DNA from: DATLBA01 sp035527275
GTDB taxonomy: Bacteria > Planctomycetota > Phycisphaerae > FEN-1346
Reading direction: 5' to 3'
NCBI GenBank assembly: GCA_035527275.1
Contig: DATLBA010000132.1
Location: 1 to 23,108, forward strand
DNA length: 23,108 nucleotides
Made by a program: the position numbers and the translations under genes
Shown here: one piece after another, positions 1 to 7,630 of the stretch
Layout of the letters: every line of letters starts with the position of its first letter
Numbering within the stretch: the stretch's first letter is position 1
Notes under the pieces: model-generated
The model's input: only the letters and a program-made list of their open reading frames with translations
Told to the model about the DNA's origin: nothing
The model's database searches: none

Positions 1-1984
1 TCACGCGCGCCACGCGCCCGAACGGCGGGTAGCCGCGCGCACGACGCGACTGGAGTTCGTCCCGCGCGAACGCCTCGTAATCGTGTTTCGCCGCCAACTG
101 AATCGCCAGATGGTCCGGCTGGAACGTCTGGATGAAAACCAAGCCGCCCTTGGGTCCGCGGCCTGCGCGACCGGCGACCTGGCAGATGAGTTGAAACGTC
201 CGCTCGTTGGCCCGGAAGTCCGGCAGGCTGAGCGCCGTGTCGGCGTTAATGACGCCCACGACCGTCACGTTCGGGAAGTCCAGACCCTTGGCGACCATCT
301 GCGTCCCCAGGAGCACGTCAATCTCGCCGTCGCGAAACGCCGCCAAGACGCTCTCGTGCCCGCCGCGCTTGCGCATCGCGTCGGAGTCCATGCGGCCGAG
401 GCGGATGTCCGGAAACTTCTTCAGCACCTCCTCTTCGACGCGCTGGGTGCCCGTGCCCCAGTAGTTAATCGTCTCGGCCGAGCAGGCCGGGCACCGCTCG
501 GGCGGCTTGGCCGTCCTGCCACAATAATGGCACACGGCCACGGCGCGCTTCGCGTGATAGGTCATGCCTACGTCGCAGTCCGAACACCGCAACACCCAGC
601 CGCATCGCACGCAGAACAGGTGCGTGGCCCAGCCGCGGCGGTTCAGGAAGAGGATCGTCTGCTCGCTTTTTCGGAGGGCCTCGGCGACAGCCTTCTCCAT
701 CGCGCGCGACAGGATGTGGTAGCCCTTACGCTCGGTGGCCTCCTGGCGCATGTCCACGACCTGGACGGGCGGCATCGGCCGGCCCTCGACCCGCCGCGTC
801 AGCCGCGCCTCCTGATAATGCTCCAGGTTGCGGCAATTCCAGTAGGACTCCAGGCTCGGCGTCGCGCTGCCAAGGACGACCGGCACGCCCACCAGGTTTG
901 CCCGCATGATTGCGACGTCGCGGGCGTGGTAACGCGGCGCGGTGTCCTGCTTGAACGAATTTTCGTGTTCCTCGTCGATGACGATCAGCCCCAGGTCCTC
1001 GACGGGCGCAAAGACGGCGCTTCGGGCGCCGATGACGACCTCGGCGCGGCCCTCGCGGATGTCCCGCCACTGGCGATGGCGCTCCGTGTCCGACAGGCGG
1101 GAATGCAGCACCGCCACCCGGGCGAACCGCTCGCGGAACCGGCGGATGGTCTGCGGCGTCAGAGCAATTTCCGGCACCAGCACAATCGCCCGCCGCCCCG
1201 CCTCGACCACCTCGGCGATCGCCCGAAGATATATCTCCGTCTTGCCGGACCCCGTCACGCCGTTCAGGACGGTCACGCCGAACGCGCCGCTCGTAATCTG
1301 GTTCTTAATCCGCTGAAGCGCCAACTGCTGTTCGCTCGTCAGGTGAAGCGGCTTGGGCTCCTCGAGTTCGATAAACAGGTCCCGCGTGAACTCGTCCACC
1401 TGGCGCTTCTCGATCCGCACGAGGCCCTTTTCCTCGAGGGTCTTGATGACGGCAATCGTGCACCCCGCTTGCCGCGCCAGTTCCCTCGGCGCCAGCGGCG
1501 CGCCGCCCTCGGCCAGCCGGTCCAGCACCCGCCGCTGCTTCGACAGGATGCGGTCCACCTCGGATTCGGGTTTGTCGGTCCGGACGACCAACTGGACGGT
1601 CTTGAAACCGGCGCTGCGCTTCACGGCCGCCGGCAGAATCGCCTCGAACACCTGGCCGATAGGTGTCACGTAGTACTGGCTCATCCAGAACGCCAGGTCC
1701 AACAGGTCCTCCGAGAGCAGCGGCTCCGGGTCCACCGCTTCGAGGACCTCTTTGACCTCCTTGAGGTCGGTTTTTTCGACGCCGCCGACCACCCAGCCGA
1801 CCGTTTTGCGGTTGCCCCGCCCGAACGGGACGCGCACCCGCTGACCCGCATGAACTTGGCCGCGCAGGCGCTCCGGCAGCCGGTAGGTAAACGCCCGGTC
1901 CAGGCCGATCGGAAGGGCCACCGAGACGAACGGCGTCGCGGGGGCACCGGCAACGTCGCTGGAATCCGTTTCAGGCGTTGTCAC
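1..1984 (-). CDS. priA: Primosomal protein N' / replication restart helicase PriA (3' end beyond window)
   Basis: PriA is the superfamily 2 DNA helicase that reloads the replisome at stalled forks. About 661 residues are visible and the frame is still open at base 1, so the C-terminus is missing. The order is typical: an N-terminal DNA-binding region opening with VALPIGLDRAFTYRLPERL, Walker A GVTGSGKT (residues about 242-249), the DEEH box (337-340), then an eight-cysteine zinc-binding insert from C458 (CVRC, CSDC, CHYC, CPAC) to C501, followed by helicase motifs including VAGRAGRG. The start chosen is GTG at 1984. The nearest upstream ATG is out of frame and soon hits a stop, and no ATG, GTG or TTG lies in frame just upstream. 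No strong ribosome binding site is seen, so the start is less sure than the identity. The long plus-strand frame across this gene is an antisense shadow. Confidence 0.96.
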   Translation of the reverse strand, partial: MTTPETDSSDVAGAPATPFVSVALPIGLDRAFTYRLPERLRGQVHAGQRVRVPFGRGNRKTVGWVVGGVEKTDLKEVKEVLEAVDPEPLLSEDLLDLAFWMSQYYVTPIGQVFEAILPAAVKRSAGFKTVQLVVRTDKPESEVDRILSKQRRVLDRLAEGGAPLAPRELARQAGCTIAVIKTLEEKGLVRIEKRQVDEFTRDLFIELEEPKPLHLTSEQQLALQRIKNQITSGAFGVTVLNGVTGSGKTEIYLRAIAEVVEAGRRAIVLVPEIALTPQTIRRFRERFARVAVLHSRLSDTERHRQWRDIREGRAEVVIGARSAVFAPVEDLGLIVIDEEHENSFKQDTAPRYHARDVAIMRANLVGVPVVLGSATPSLESYWNCRNLEHYQEARLTRRVEGRPMPPVQVVDMRQEATERKGYHILSRAMEKAVAEALRKSEQTILFLNRRGWATHLFCVRCGWVLRCSDCDVGMTYHAKRAVAVCHYCGRTAKPPERCPACSAETINYWGTGTQRVEEEVLKKFPDIRLGRMDSDAMRKRGGHESVLAAFRDGEIDVLLGTQMVAKGLDFPNVTVVGVINADTALSLPDFRANERTFQLICQVAGRAGRGPKGGLVFIQTFQPDHLAIQLAAKHDYEAFARDELQSRRARGYPPFGRVARV

Positions 1985-2326
1985 AATCGCATGGTCCTGG
2001 GCGGCTCCAATGGAAACTGTGCAAGTTACCGCGGAGAGTAGTCGATCTTGCCTTCCGCGACAAGTGGTTTCTTTTCCGGGAGGCGATCGTGGGACGGCGA
2101 CGCCTTTTCGCGCGGTTGAGCGAAGAAGAGGCGGCGTCGGTCTTCGCAGCCAGCCGCAGTAGAGACCGGTTTTGGGATAGGCTCTTATTATCTCTGACCA
2201 TCTCGAAGCCACCAGCGGATGCCCCTTCCGCGGGGGCTCGGCACCGGGTTTAGGGTTGAATCCTCGCCCGGCACTGGCCAGAATGGCGATTCGCCGCACC
2301 GCCAGCGGCGCGAGAGGAGAAGCGAC
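1985..2326. other. Intergenic region between divergent priA and GH4 gene
   Basis: About 340 bp separate the two divergent genes. A TATTAT on the plus strand (2186-2191) reads as GATAAT on the minus strand one base over, so one AT-rich patch could serve as a -10 box in either direction. No convincing -35 box is placed for either. Just before the GH4 ribosome binding site, short arms CGCCGC (2292-2297) and GCGGCG (2305-2310) could form a small hairpin. Open frames across the region are short, basic and not recognisable, and I do not call a gene here. Confidence 0.4.
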
Positions 2327-3865
2327 ATGCTGAAAGTAGCCTTCATCGGGGCCGGAAGCGTCGGGTTCACAAGGCGCCTCTTCCGCGACATTCTGACGGT
2401 CCCCGAACTTCAGGACACGCACTTCGCCATGACCGACATCTCGCGGCGCAACCTCGACATGGTCGTCCAGTTGTGTCGCAAAGACATCAAGGGCAACGGT
2501 CTGCCGGCGCGGCTGACGGCGATGCTCGACCGACGCCGCGCCGTCGCCGACGCCGACTATGTGATTAACTGCACGCGCATCGGGGGCCTGGAGGCGTTCC
2601 AGCTGGACATCGACATCCCGCTGAAGTATGGCGTCGACCAGTGCGTCGGTGACACGCTTTGCGCGGGCGGCATCATGTACGGCCAGCGGAACGTCCCCTG
2701 CATTTTGGAGTTCTGCAAGGACATCCGCGAACTCGCCAAGCCCGGCGCCCTGTTCCTGAACTACGCCAACCCGAACGCCATGAACACCTGGGCGGCCATC
2801 GAGTTTGGAGGCGTCAACACCGTGGGCCTCTGCCACGGCGTGGAGGGTGGATGGTGGCAAATCGCCAACGTCCTCGGCGCCAAGGATCACCGCGAAGTGG
2901 ACATCATCTGCGCCGGCATCAACCACCAGACCTGGTACATTCAGATTATCTACCAGGGGCGCAAGGTCACCAGCGAAGAACTCCTGGCGGCCTTTGAACG
3001 GCATCCGGTCTACTCGCGGACCGAGAAGGTCCGGATCGACGTCCTCCGCCGCTTCGGCTACTTCTCGACCGAGTCGAACGGCCACCTTTCGGAGTACGTC
3101 CCGTGGTACCGCAAGCGCCCCCAGGAGATCCGTAAGTGGATCGACCTCTCGAGTTGGATCAACGGTGAGACGGGCGGGTACCTGCGCGAATGCACCGAAG
3201 GGCGGAACTGGTTCGAGACCGATTTCCCCCGGTGGCTGAACGCCGACGATCCGCCGATCGGGCCCGCCGACCGAGGCAACGAGCACGCCGGTTACATCAT
3301 CGAATCCATCGAGACCGGGCGGGCGTACCGCGGCCACTTCAACGTCCAGAACAGTGGGTGCATCTCGAACCTGCCGGACGACGCCATCGTTGAGGTGCCC
3401 GGTTATGTGGACCGCAACGGCATCTCGATCCCCCGCATCGGCGACCTGCCGATGGCCTGCGCCGCCACCCTGAGCGCCAGCGTCAACGTCCAGCGGATGG
3501 CGGTCCATGCGGCCGTCGAGGGGAACGTCGTGCTCCTTAAGCAGGCGATGCTGCACGACCCGCTGGTCGGCGCGGTGTGCGACCCGGAGGAAGTGTGGCA
3601 GATGGTCGACGAGATGCTCGTCGCCCAGGCCAAGTGGCTGCCGCAGTATAGGGACGACATCCCCGAAGCGAAGAAGCGCCTGGCGGCCACCAAGCGTAAA
3701 GGCGCCTACCGCGGCACGAAGAAAGGGAAGGGCGCCGCCCGCGTGCGGACCCGGTCGGTGAACGAACTGAGAAAGGGCGCCAAAGCCCGCGAGAAGGCCG
3801 CCGCCGACAAGGCGGCCGCGCAGAAGGCCAAAGACAAGGCCAAAGGACGAAAGCGGACCCGTTAG
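2327..3865 (+). CDS. Glycoside hydrolase family 4, alpha-galactosidase/galacturonidase-like, with basic C-terminal tail
   Basis: GH4 enzymes cleave glycosides by an unusual redox route that uses NAD and a divalent metal. The 512-residue product begins with a Rossmann motif GAGSVGF (residues 8-14). It has the family NYANPNAMNTW segment (145-155), GLCHG with the likely metal-binding Cys169, and GINHQTWY with His200. The stretch YFSTESNGHLSEYVPWY (245-261) resembles the MelA/LplD branch, which acts on alpha-galactosides or alpha-galacturonides. This suggests an unphosphorylated substrate, but the exact sugar cannot be read from sequence. The start at 2327 follows GAGAGGAGAAGC, a good ribosome binding site; the frame is open further upstream but nothing family-like precedes the Rossmann motif. 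The catalytic domain ends near residue 446. The remaining 66 residues are a Lys/Arg/Ala-rich, histone H1-like tail that is not normal for the family. Confidence 0.9.
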   Translation: MLKVAFIGAGSVGFTRRLFRDILTVPELQDTHFAMTDISRRNLDMVVQLCRKDIKGNGLPARLTAMLDRRRAVADADYVINCTRIGGLEAFQLDIDIPLKYGVDQCVGDTLCAGGIMYGQRNVPCILEFCKDIRELAKPGALFLNYANPNAMNTWAAIEFGGVNTVGLCHGVEGGWWQIANVLGAKDHREVDIICAGINHQTWYIQIIYQGRKVTSEELLAAFERHPVYSRTEKVRIDVLRRFGYFSTESNGHLSEYVPWYRKRPQEIRKWIDLSSWINGETGGYLRECTEGRNWFETDFPRWLNADDPPIGPADRGNEHAGYIIESIETGRAYRGHFNVQNSGCISNLPDDAIVEVPGYVDRNGISIPRIGDLPMACAATLSASVNVQRMAVHAAVEGNVVLLKQAMLHDPLVGAVCDPEEVWQMVDEMLVAQAKWLPQYRDDIPEAKKRLAATKRKGAYRGTKKGKGAARVRTRSVNELRKGAKAREKAAADKAAAQKAKDKAKGRKRTR

Positions 3866-3880
3866 CGTCGCGCCACGGGC

Positions 3881-3903
3881 ATTTTCGATTTGCGATTTTC
3901 GAT
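3881..3903. repeat. Short direct repeat downstream of GH4 gene
   Basis: The nonamer ATTTTCGAT occurs twice, at 3881-3889 and 3895-3903, with TTGCG between. It lies 15 bp after the GH4 stop codon in otherwise GC-rich sequence. Such AT-rich tandem motifs can be part of a dispersed intergenic repeat, but only this copy is in the window. Confidence 0.5.
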
Positions 3904-3937
3904 CTGGACGGCGCTTGCCGCGAAGCGGCTTTGGAGT

Positions 3938-3961
3938 GCGGTCCCGATTCATCGGGACCGC
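3938..3961. terminator. Perfect hairpin, possible terminator or dispersed palindrome
   Basis: Arms 3938-3948 and 3951-3961 (GCGGTCCCGAT / ATCGGGACCGC) are perfectly complementary over 11 bp with a two-base centre, and TTTCACTGTT follows on the plus strand. The position after GH4 fits transcription termination, but the T-run is only three bases. It may equally be a dispersed palindromic repeat that sits at the broken edge of the TraB-like fragment. Confidence 0.5.
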
Positions 3962-3980
3962 TTTCACTGTTGCCGCCGGG

Positions 3981-4154
3981 ATGTATTTCGCCGTGGTCGG
4001 AGGCGGTCACCTGGTCGGCCCGAAAGGCATCGTGCGGCTCCTGGAGGAGAAAAAGTACGCCGTCGAACAACTCGACAAGTCCCCCGAACCGCTGGAGGCA
4101 ACCGAGCCACAAGAGAAGCCCGCCGAACCGGCGGCGGAAGCCGTGGCGCTATGA
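3981..4154 (+). pseudogene. C-terminal remnant of a TraB/GumN-family protein
   Basis: From 3981 the plus frame reads MYFAVVGGGHLVGPKGIV and then RLLEEKKYAVEQL, which matches the conserved end of TraB/GumN-family proteins (PF01963), where a Gly-His-Leu motif closes the domain. Intact members are roughly 250 to 350 residues. Here only about 57 residues survive, followed by a Pro/Glu-rich tail (EPLEATEPQEKPAEP) and a TGA stop. Upstream, the frame runs straight into the 3938-3961 hairpin and carries no family-like sequence, and the GH4 stop is only about 115 bp away, so the rest of the gene is absent. I read this as the debris of a deletion or insertion. A functional 57-residue peptide is possible, but no clear ribosome binding site precedes the ATG. 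Confidence 0.55.
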
Positions 4155-4209
4155 TGTCCTCCGGCCAACCGGATGAGGAAGTTGCGTCCGCGCCTCCCCC
4201 GGCCGACGT

Positions 4210-6054
4210 TCAAGTTCGCCGGCGCAGAAATCGCCAGATGCCCAGGAAGATTCCAACGACACCGACGCAACCAGCCAGAACAATGGGCCAGGACGGTCGC
4301 TGTTCTACGTCCGGTGTTTTGGGGAGAGAAGGGATATTCTTCGGTTCCGGAAAAGTGATGTCGGCGTCTCGGTCGCCAATCCGCCCTTCCCGGTAGCGCT
4401 GAATGGATCCTTTTAGGTTTTCTTCGGCTACCTTGGCGAGTTCCCTGAGTGCAATATCGCCCCTCTCGCCGGCCAGGCTCAATGCATAGATGACTGCATT
4501 GGTCCACCAACAGTTGGTTTCTTTGAGGGCATTGGCTTTGAGCGCCTCTACCGCTTCCTCCGTGCCGCAGCGGCCCAAAGCGTAATACACCCATTTCACG
4601 TCCTGGCGGTCTGCACGCTCAAGCCGAGCGATTAGAAGTGGGACTGTCGCCTTGCTGTGCTTGGCAAGGAGTCGAGCGGCCTCGACCGCCTCCCAGTTTC
4701 CTCGACGGGCGTGTGCTTCGTCCGGACCGGCTACGGTCCCCTTGATCTTCAGCAAGCCAATCAACGCGTGCCAGTCTTCCGCCGCCTCCATCTGGCGCAA
4801 CTCGAGGACCCGCCGCATCGTCCGTGATGGGCTGGACTTCAGTATCTTCTGATCGTCGATCTGCTTCTCGCCTTTCATATGCCGCTTCACTTCGGCTAGG
4901 TGTTGCTGATCGATGGCGTCAAGCAGTTGTCCCAGGGCCTCTCTCTGCCCCGCGGCCTCATAGAGATCGACGATGCGCAGATACGCTTCCGGGGCAGAAG
5001 GGGGCCCCAAGGGGCCGCGAATGGCCTTGCAGTAAAGCCTCACTGCCGTGGCAGGCTCACCCAGCCAGTCATAGCACAATCCCTGGTAGAACGCGTACCG
5101 ATAGCGGTATCCGGCCTGGCAGGTACCGCACCACGAGCGAAAGGGATACTTCGTTTCAGCCAGCCGGTACGCCTCCAGGGCCTCTCTGTATTTCTTCTGC
5201 GCGAAGAGACAATTGCCTATCTCCCATTGCGAACGGGGACGGTGGTTACGGTAAGCCTCCATGATGTGGCCGCCTGGTTCCAGGTCATTGACGTCCGCCT
5301 TGAGGAGCTGCTCGAAGTAGTGAATTGCCTGAGGAAACTCACCCTTCTCTTTGTGGAGAACTCCCAGGTTGAAGACCGCTTTGGCCCATGCTGCAGAGGT
5401 CGGAAATTGCTCTCTTACCTTCAGCCAGACTGCTTCGGCCTGCCCGTAATCTCCTGATTGATAGTGTTGGTTCCCAATCTCCAGTAGCGCGTTCGCAGCG
5501 TCATCGCTGGTGGCATGCCTGGAGGTGGCGATGGTTTTGAGGACAAGTTGTTCCCCCTCTGTGTCACCCCTCTTCCGGAGTAGATCCCGAAGGAGTGCGA
5601 GCTTCTGAGTCTCGTCAACACTATTCATTTTCCATAGAGCAACGATGGGCTTGGCCCGCTTCCGGAACCACTGTGGTCCTGTGTCCAGATAGAATCGGCG
5701 ATAGTCAGAGAGTTCGATCTTCTTCGATTCGGCCCATTTCTTGAGTATCTCTACACGGGTTGTCAGCATCGCCCTCCAGTCGGACGCCATTTCTACCTCG
5801 AGAAGTGCAGAGAGAACGGCCGCGGCTTCGAGGTACTTGCCACTTTCTGCAAGATTCTGGCTTCGTGTGATCTCCTGTGGGAACTTGTCGCTACCATACT
5901 CCTTCAGCGGTATCTCGCTCTCCTCAAGGACCCGCTCCTCCAACCGAGCGAAGTACCCATTAAGTTCGGACGTCTCGTCCGAACCGCTCTCAACAGCCCC
6001 GGCAGCAAAGGCCACCGCAAGTGTGACGGCAAATGTCAAGAGACTTTTTGGCAT
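4210..6054 (-). CDS. Exported TPR/HEAT-repeat protein with C-terminal membrane anchor
   Basis: The 614-residue product begins with a signal peptide (MPKSLLTFAVTLAVAFAAG, cleavage likely after AGA). Helical tetratricopeptide-like repeats fill the middle; segments such as LLEIGNQHYQSGDYGQAEAV and AVFNLGVLHKEKGEFPQAI are typical TPR units. A HEAT-like region follows (PLLIARLERADRQDVKWVYY and the two helices after it). The last 30 residues form one transmembrane helix, then RFLRRRT, so the repeats probably face the periplasm. There is a WCGTC motif in the middle. A scaffold role is likely but no specific function is recognisable. The ATG at 6054 sits six bases after GAGGAG; the adjacent ATG at 6057 would be only three bases away. 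Base use looks less GC-rich than in the neighbours. Nothing shares its strand closely, so it is probably monocistronic. Confidence 0.85.
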   Translation of the reverse strand: MPKSLLTFAVTLAVAFAAGAVESGSDETSELNGYFARLEERVLEESEIPLKEYGSDKFPQEITRSQNLAESGKYLEAAAVLSALLEVEMASDWRAMLTTRVEILKKWAESKKIELSDYRRFYLDTGPQWFRKRAKPIVALWKMNSVDETQKLALLRDLLRKRGDTEGEQLVLKTIATSRHATSDDAANALLEIGNQHYQSGDYGQAEAVWLKVREQFPTSAAWAKAVFNLGVLHKEKGEFPQAIHYFEQLLKADVNDLEPGGHIMEAYRNHRPRSQWEIGNCLFAQKKYREALEAYRLAETKYPFRSWCGTCQAGYRYRYAFYQGLCYDWLGEPATAVRLYCKAIRGPLGPPSAPEAYLRIVDLYEAAGQREALGQLLDAIDQQHLAEVKRHMKGEKQIDDQKILKSSPSRTMRRVLELRQMEAAEDWHALIGLLKIKGTVAGPDEAHARRGNWEAVEAARLLAKHSKATVPLLIARLERADRQDVKWVYYALGRCGTEEAVEALKANALKETNCWWTNAVIYALSLAGERGDIALRELAKVAEENLKGSIQRYREGRIGDRDADITFPEPKNIPSLPKTPDVEQRPSWPIVLAGCVGVVGIFLGIWRFLRRRT

Positions 6055-6350
6055 CATGGTCTCCTCACGCCCACCAGTGATTATTTGGTTCCGTGCAAGA
6101 CCGCGAGCGGAACGTGACTGCAATATTAGACGCGCGCGGTCCCGCCGGGGTTCCGTCTTTAACCCCAGTCTCTGCAGCTATATACTTTCCGTGCCCGTAT
6201 TTTGCGCGGGGCCATATGCGGATTGGAGTTAGATCCCTGCTTGGTAACCCTCACAAGGCATCCACCGTGATGCAGACGCCAGCCAGGACCCTGGTCTCAG
6301 CATCCCATTGGCCGCTCCCAGGTTGTGAGGCGCTTCCCGCAGTGGCGGCA

Positions 6351-6405
6351 CCCGCCTTCGCCCTGGCTACGGCAGACGGGCCCGCTGGCGGACAGTCTGT
6401 CCGCC
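6351..6405. repeat. GC-rich palindromic repeat pair
   Basis: Two inverted repeats lie side by side. At 6351-6380 CCCGCCTTCG and CTACGGCAGACGGG are imperfectly complementary around CCCTGG. At 6387-6394 and 6398-6405 GGCGGACA and TGTCCGCC are perfectly complementary around GTC. They look like a REP-type dispersed intergenic element; similar CCCGCCT/AGGCGGG palindromes occur in the tex tail. Confidence 0.45.
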
Positions 6406-6497
6406 CCACGCTCGGCGCGTATAGATTACCCGGAAGTGACTGCAACCGCAATGGCGACATTCAAGGCTGAGCCGTTCGTGGCGCGGGGTGTCCCTGC

Positions 6498-6511
6498 GGT
6501 GCCTAGGCACC
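6498..6511. promoter_or_regulatory. 14-bp perfect palindrome, possible operator
   Basis: GGTGCCTAGGCACC is its own reverse complement. It lies 43 bp before the extended -10 box of the MetE-like gene, a position used by activators and some repressors. No regulator family is recognised. Confidence 0.35.
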
Positions 6512-6554
6512 TACCGCGTTCTCATCCCCCGGACTTTCGCTTCGACGACGGCGG

Positions 6555-6563
6555 TGGTATAAT
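6555..6563 (+). promoter_or_regulatory. Extended -10 promoter of MetE-like gene
   Basis: TGGTATAAT is a consensus -10 box with the extended TGn motif. No TTGACA-like -35 is found at 16-18 bp, which fits an extended -10 promoter. Transcription would begin near 6570, about 29 bases before the ATG. Confidence 0.6.
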
Positions 6564-6598
6564 CCGGTCCGCACACGGGACGAGGGTTGGAGGGGCAT

Positions 6599-7630
6599 AT
6601 GGCGTTTGCCGGGAACTGTCGGGCAACGGGGATTGGAAGTTTGCCGCATACGGATGCCGCCGAGGCCATCGAGGCCGTGTTCACTTCCGCGCCGGACCTG
6701 CCCTATTGGCCGCAACTGCCGAACGTCTCGCCGAAGGAGGGGATGAACGAGCAGGCGCTCGCAGGCCTGCCGGGCCTTCAGGTCGAGGACGGGAAACTCA
6801 GGCACGTTCAGGACGAGGCGTTCTTCCTGGGCACCGAGCGCATCTTCGCGGCCTACGAGTCGGGCGACGCGAGCGCTGCGGCCATGTCGCCGGAGACCGC
6901 CTGCGCCTTCGAGCCGTTCGCCGGCGCGCTGGCCGCGCGCGACGGCAAGGAGGCCAAGGGCCAGATCGCCGGCCCCATCACCGTCGGCATGGCGGTCCTC
7001 GGCGAGGGCGGAAATCCGATCCTCTACGACGACGTTATCCGCGACGTGCTCACCAAATTCCTCCACCTGCGCGTGAGGTGGCAAAGCGAGCGCCTGCGGG
7101 CGGCCGGGGCCGAGCCGATTATCTTCGTGGACGAGCCGTTTCTGGCATCGTTCGGCACGCCGTTTTTCGGCTGGGGTGCCGAACAGGTCCGCGAGACACT
7201 GGAGGCAGTTTGCGCGGGCGCCGAGACGGTCGGCTCGCACTGCTGCTCGAACACCGAGTGGTCCATCTTCCTGGAGAGCCGCCTGGACGTCGTCTCGTTC
7301 GACGCCTACGAGTTCGCCAAGAACTTCCTGGTGTATCGCGATAGTCTGGCGGCGTTTCTTTCGCGCGGCGGGACCATCGCGTGGGGCATTGTGCCGACCG
7401 ATCCCGAGGCGCTGGGGCGGGAGACGGCGGAGAGCCTGCGCGAGCGCCTTTTGGGCCTGGTCGCCAAGGTGGAAGCGATCGGCTTTTCGCGCGAACAGGT
7501 TCTCCTCCAGAGCCTCATTACGCCCGCCTGCGGCCTGGGCACGCGACCGCCCGCGGCGGCGAATCGCGCACTGGAACTTGCGCGCGACATTGCCACCAGC
7601 CTTCGGGCGGATTACCTTGGCCTCAGTTGA
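6599..7630 (+). CDS. Short cobalamin-independent methionine synthase-like (core MetE/UROD-fold) protein
   Basis: The 343-residue product opens with ATGIGSLPHTDAAEAIEAVF, the signature of the MetE/UROD TIM-barrel superfamily, and corresponds to the catalytic half of MetE without the N-terminal half. The MetE zinc site (His, Cys, Glu, Cys) appears conserved in order and spacing: His214 and Cys216 in GSHCCSNTEW, Glu238 in DAYEF, and Cys311 in TPACGLGTR. VDEP (177-180) is also MetE-like. Methyl transfer to a thiol is therefore likely. Short MetE homologues often take the methyl group from a corrinoid rather than methyl-tetrahydrofolate, so methionine synthesis is only one option. The ATG at 6599 follows GGAGGGG closely; the TTG at 6587 lies partly inside that site and is a poorer choice. 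The stop overlaps the convergent VWA gene by 8 bp. Confidence 0.82.
   Translation: MAFAGNCRATGIGSLPHTDAAEAIEAVFTSAPDLPYWPQLPNVSPKEGMNEQALAGLPGLQVEDGKLRHVQDEAFFLGTERIFAAYESGDASAAAMSPETACAFEPFAGALAARDGKEAKGQIAGPITVGMAVLGEGGNPILYDDVIRDVLTKFLHLRVRWQSERLRAAGAEPIIFVDEPFLASFGTPFFGWGAEQVRETLEAVCAGAETVGSHCCSNTEWSIFLESRLDVVSFDAYEFAKNFLVYRDSLAAFLSRGGTIAWGIVPTDPEALGRETAESLRERLLGLVAKVEAIGFSREQVLLQSLITPACGLGTRPPAAANRALELARDIATSLRADYLGLS

Larger units (their letters stand above)
6058..6557. other. Gene-free region with palindromes
   Basis: About 500 bp separate the divergent TPR and MetE-like genes. A small hairpin GGGGTT/AACCCC lies at 6147-6152 and 6161-6166, and TATATA occurs near 6180, which could be part of the TPR gene promoter on the minus strand. 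The stretch 6351-6405 holds GC-rich palindromes and 6498-6511 is a perfect palindrome (listed separately). Open frames here have no recognisable protein features and I call none. Confidence 0.45.

Noticed and set aside
83..2041. A 652-residue plus-strand open frame
   Set aside because: It is antisense to priA, whose motifs are complete on the minus strand; its own translation is Arg/His/Leu-rich without domain features.
1971..2201. Small minus-strand ORF of 76 residues upstream of priA
   Set aside because: It is Ser/Arg/Leu-rich with no recognisable feature and no ribosome binding site; it probably lies in the priA 5' region.
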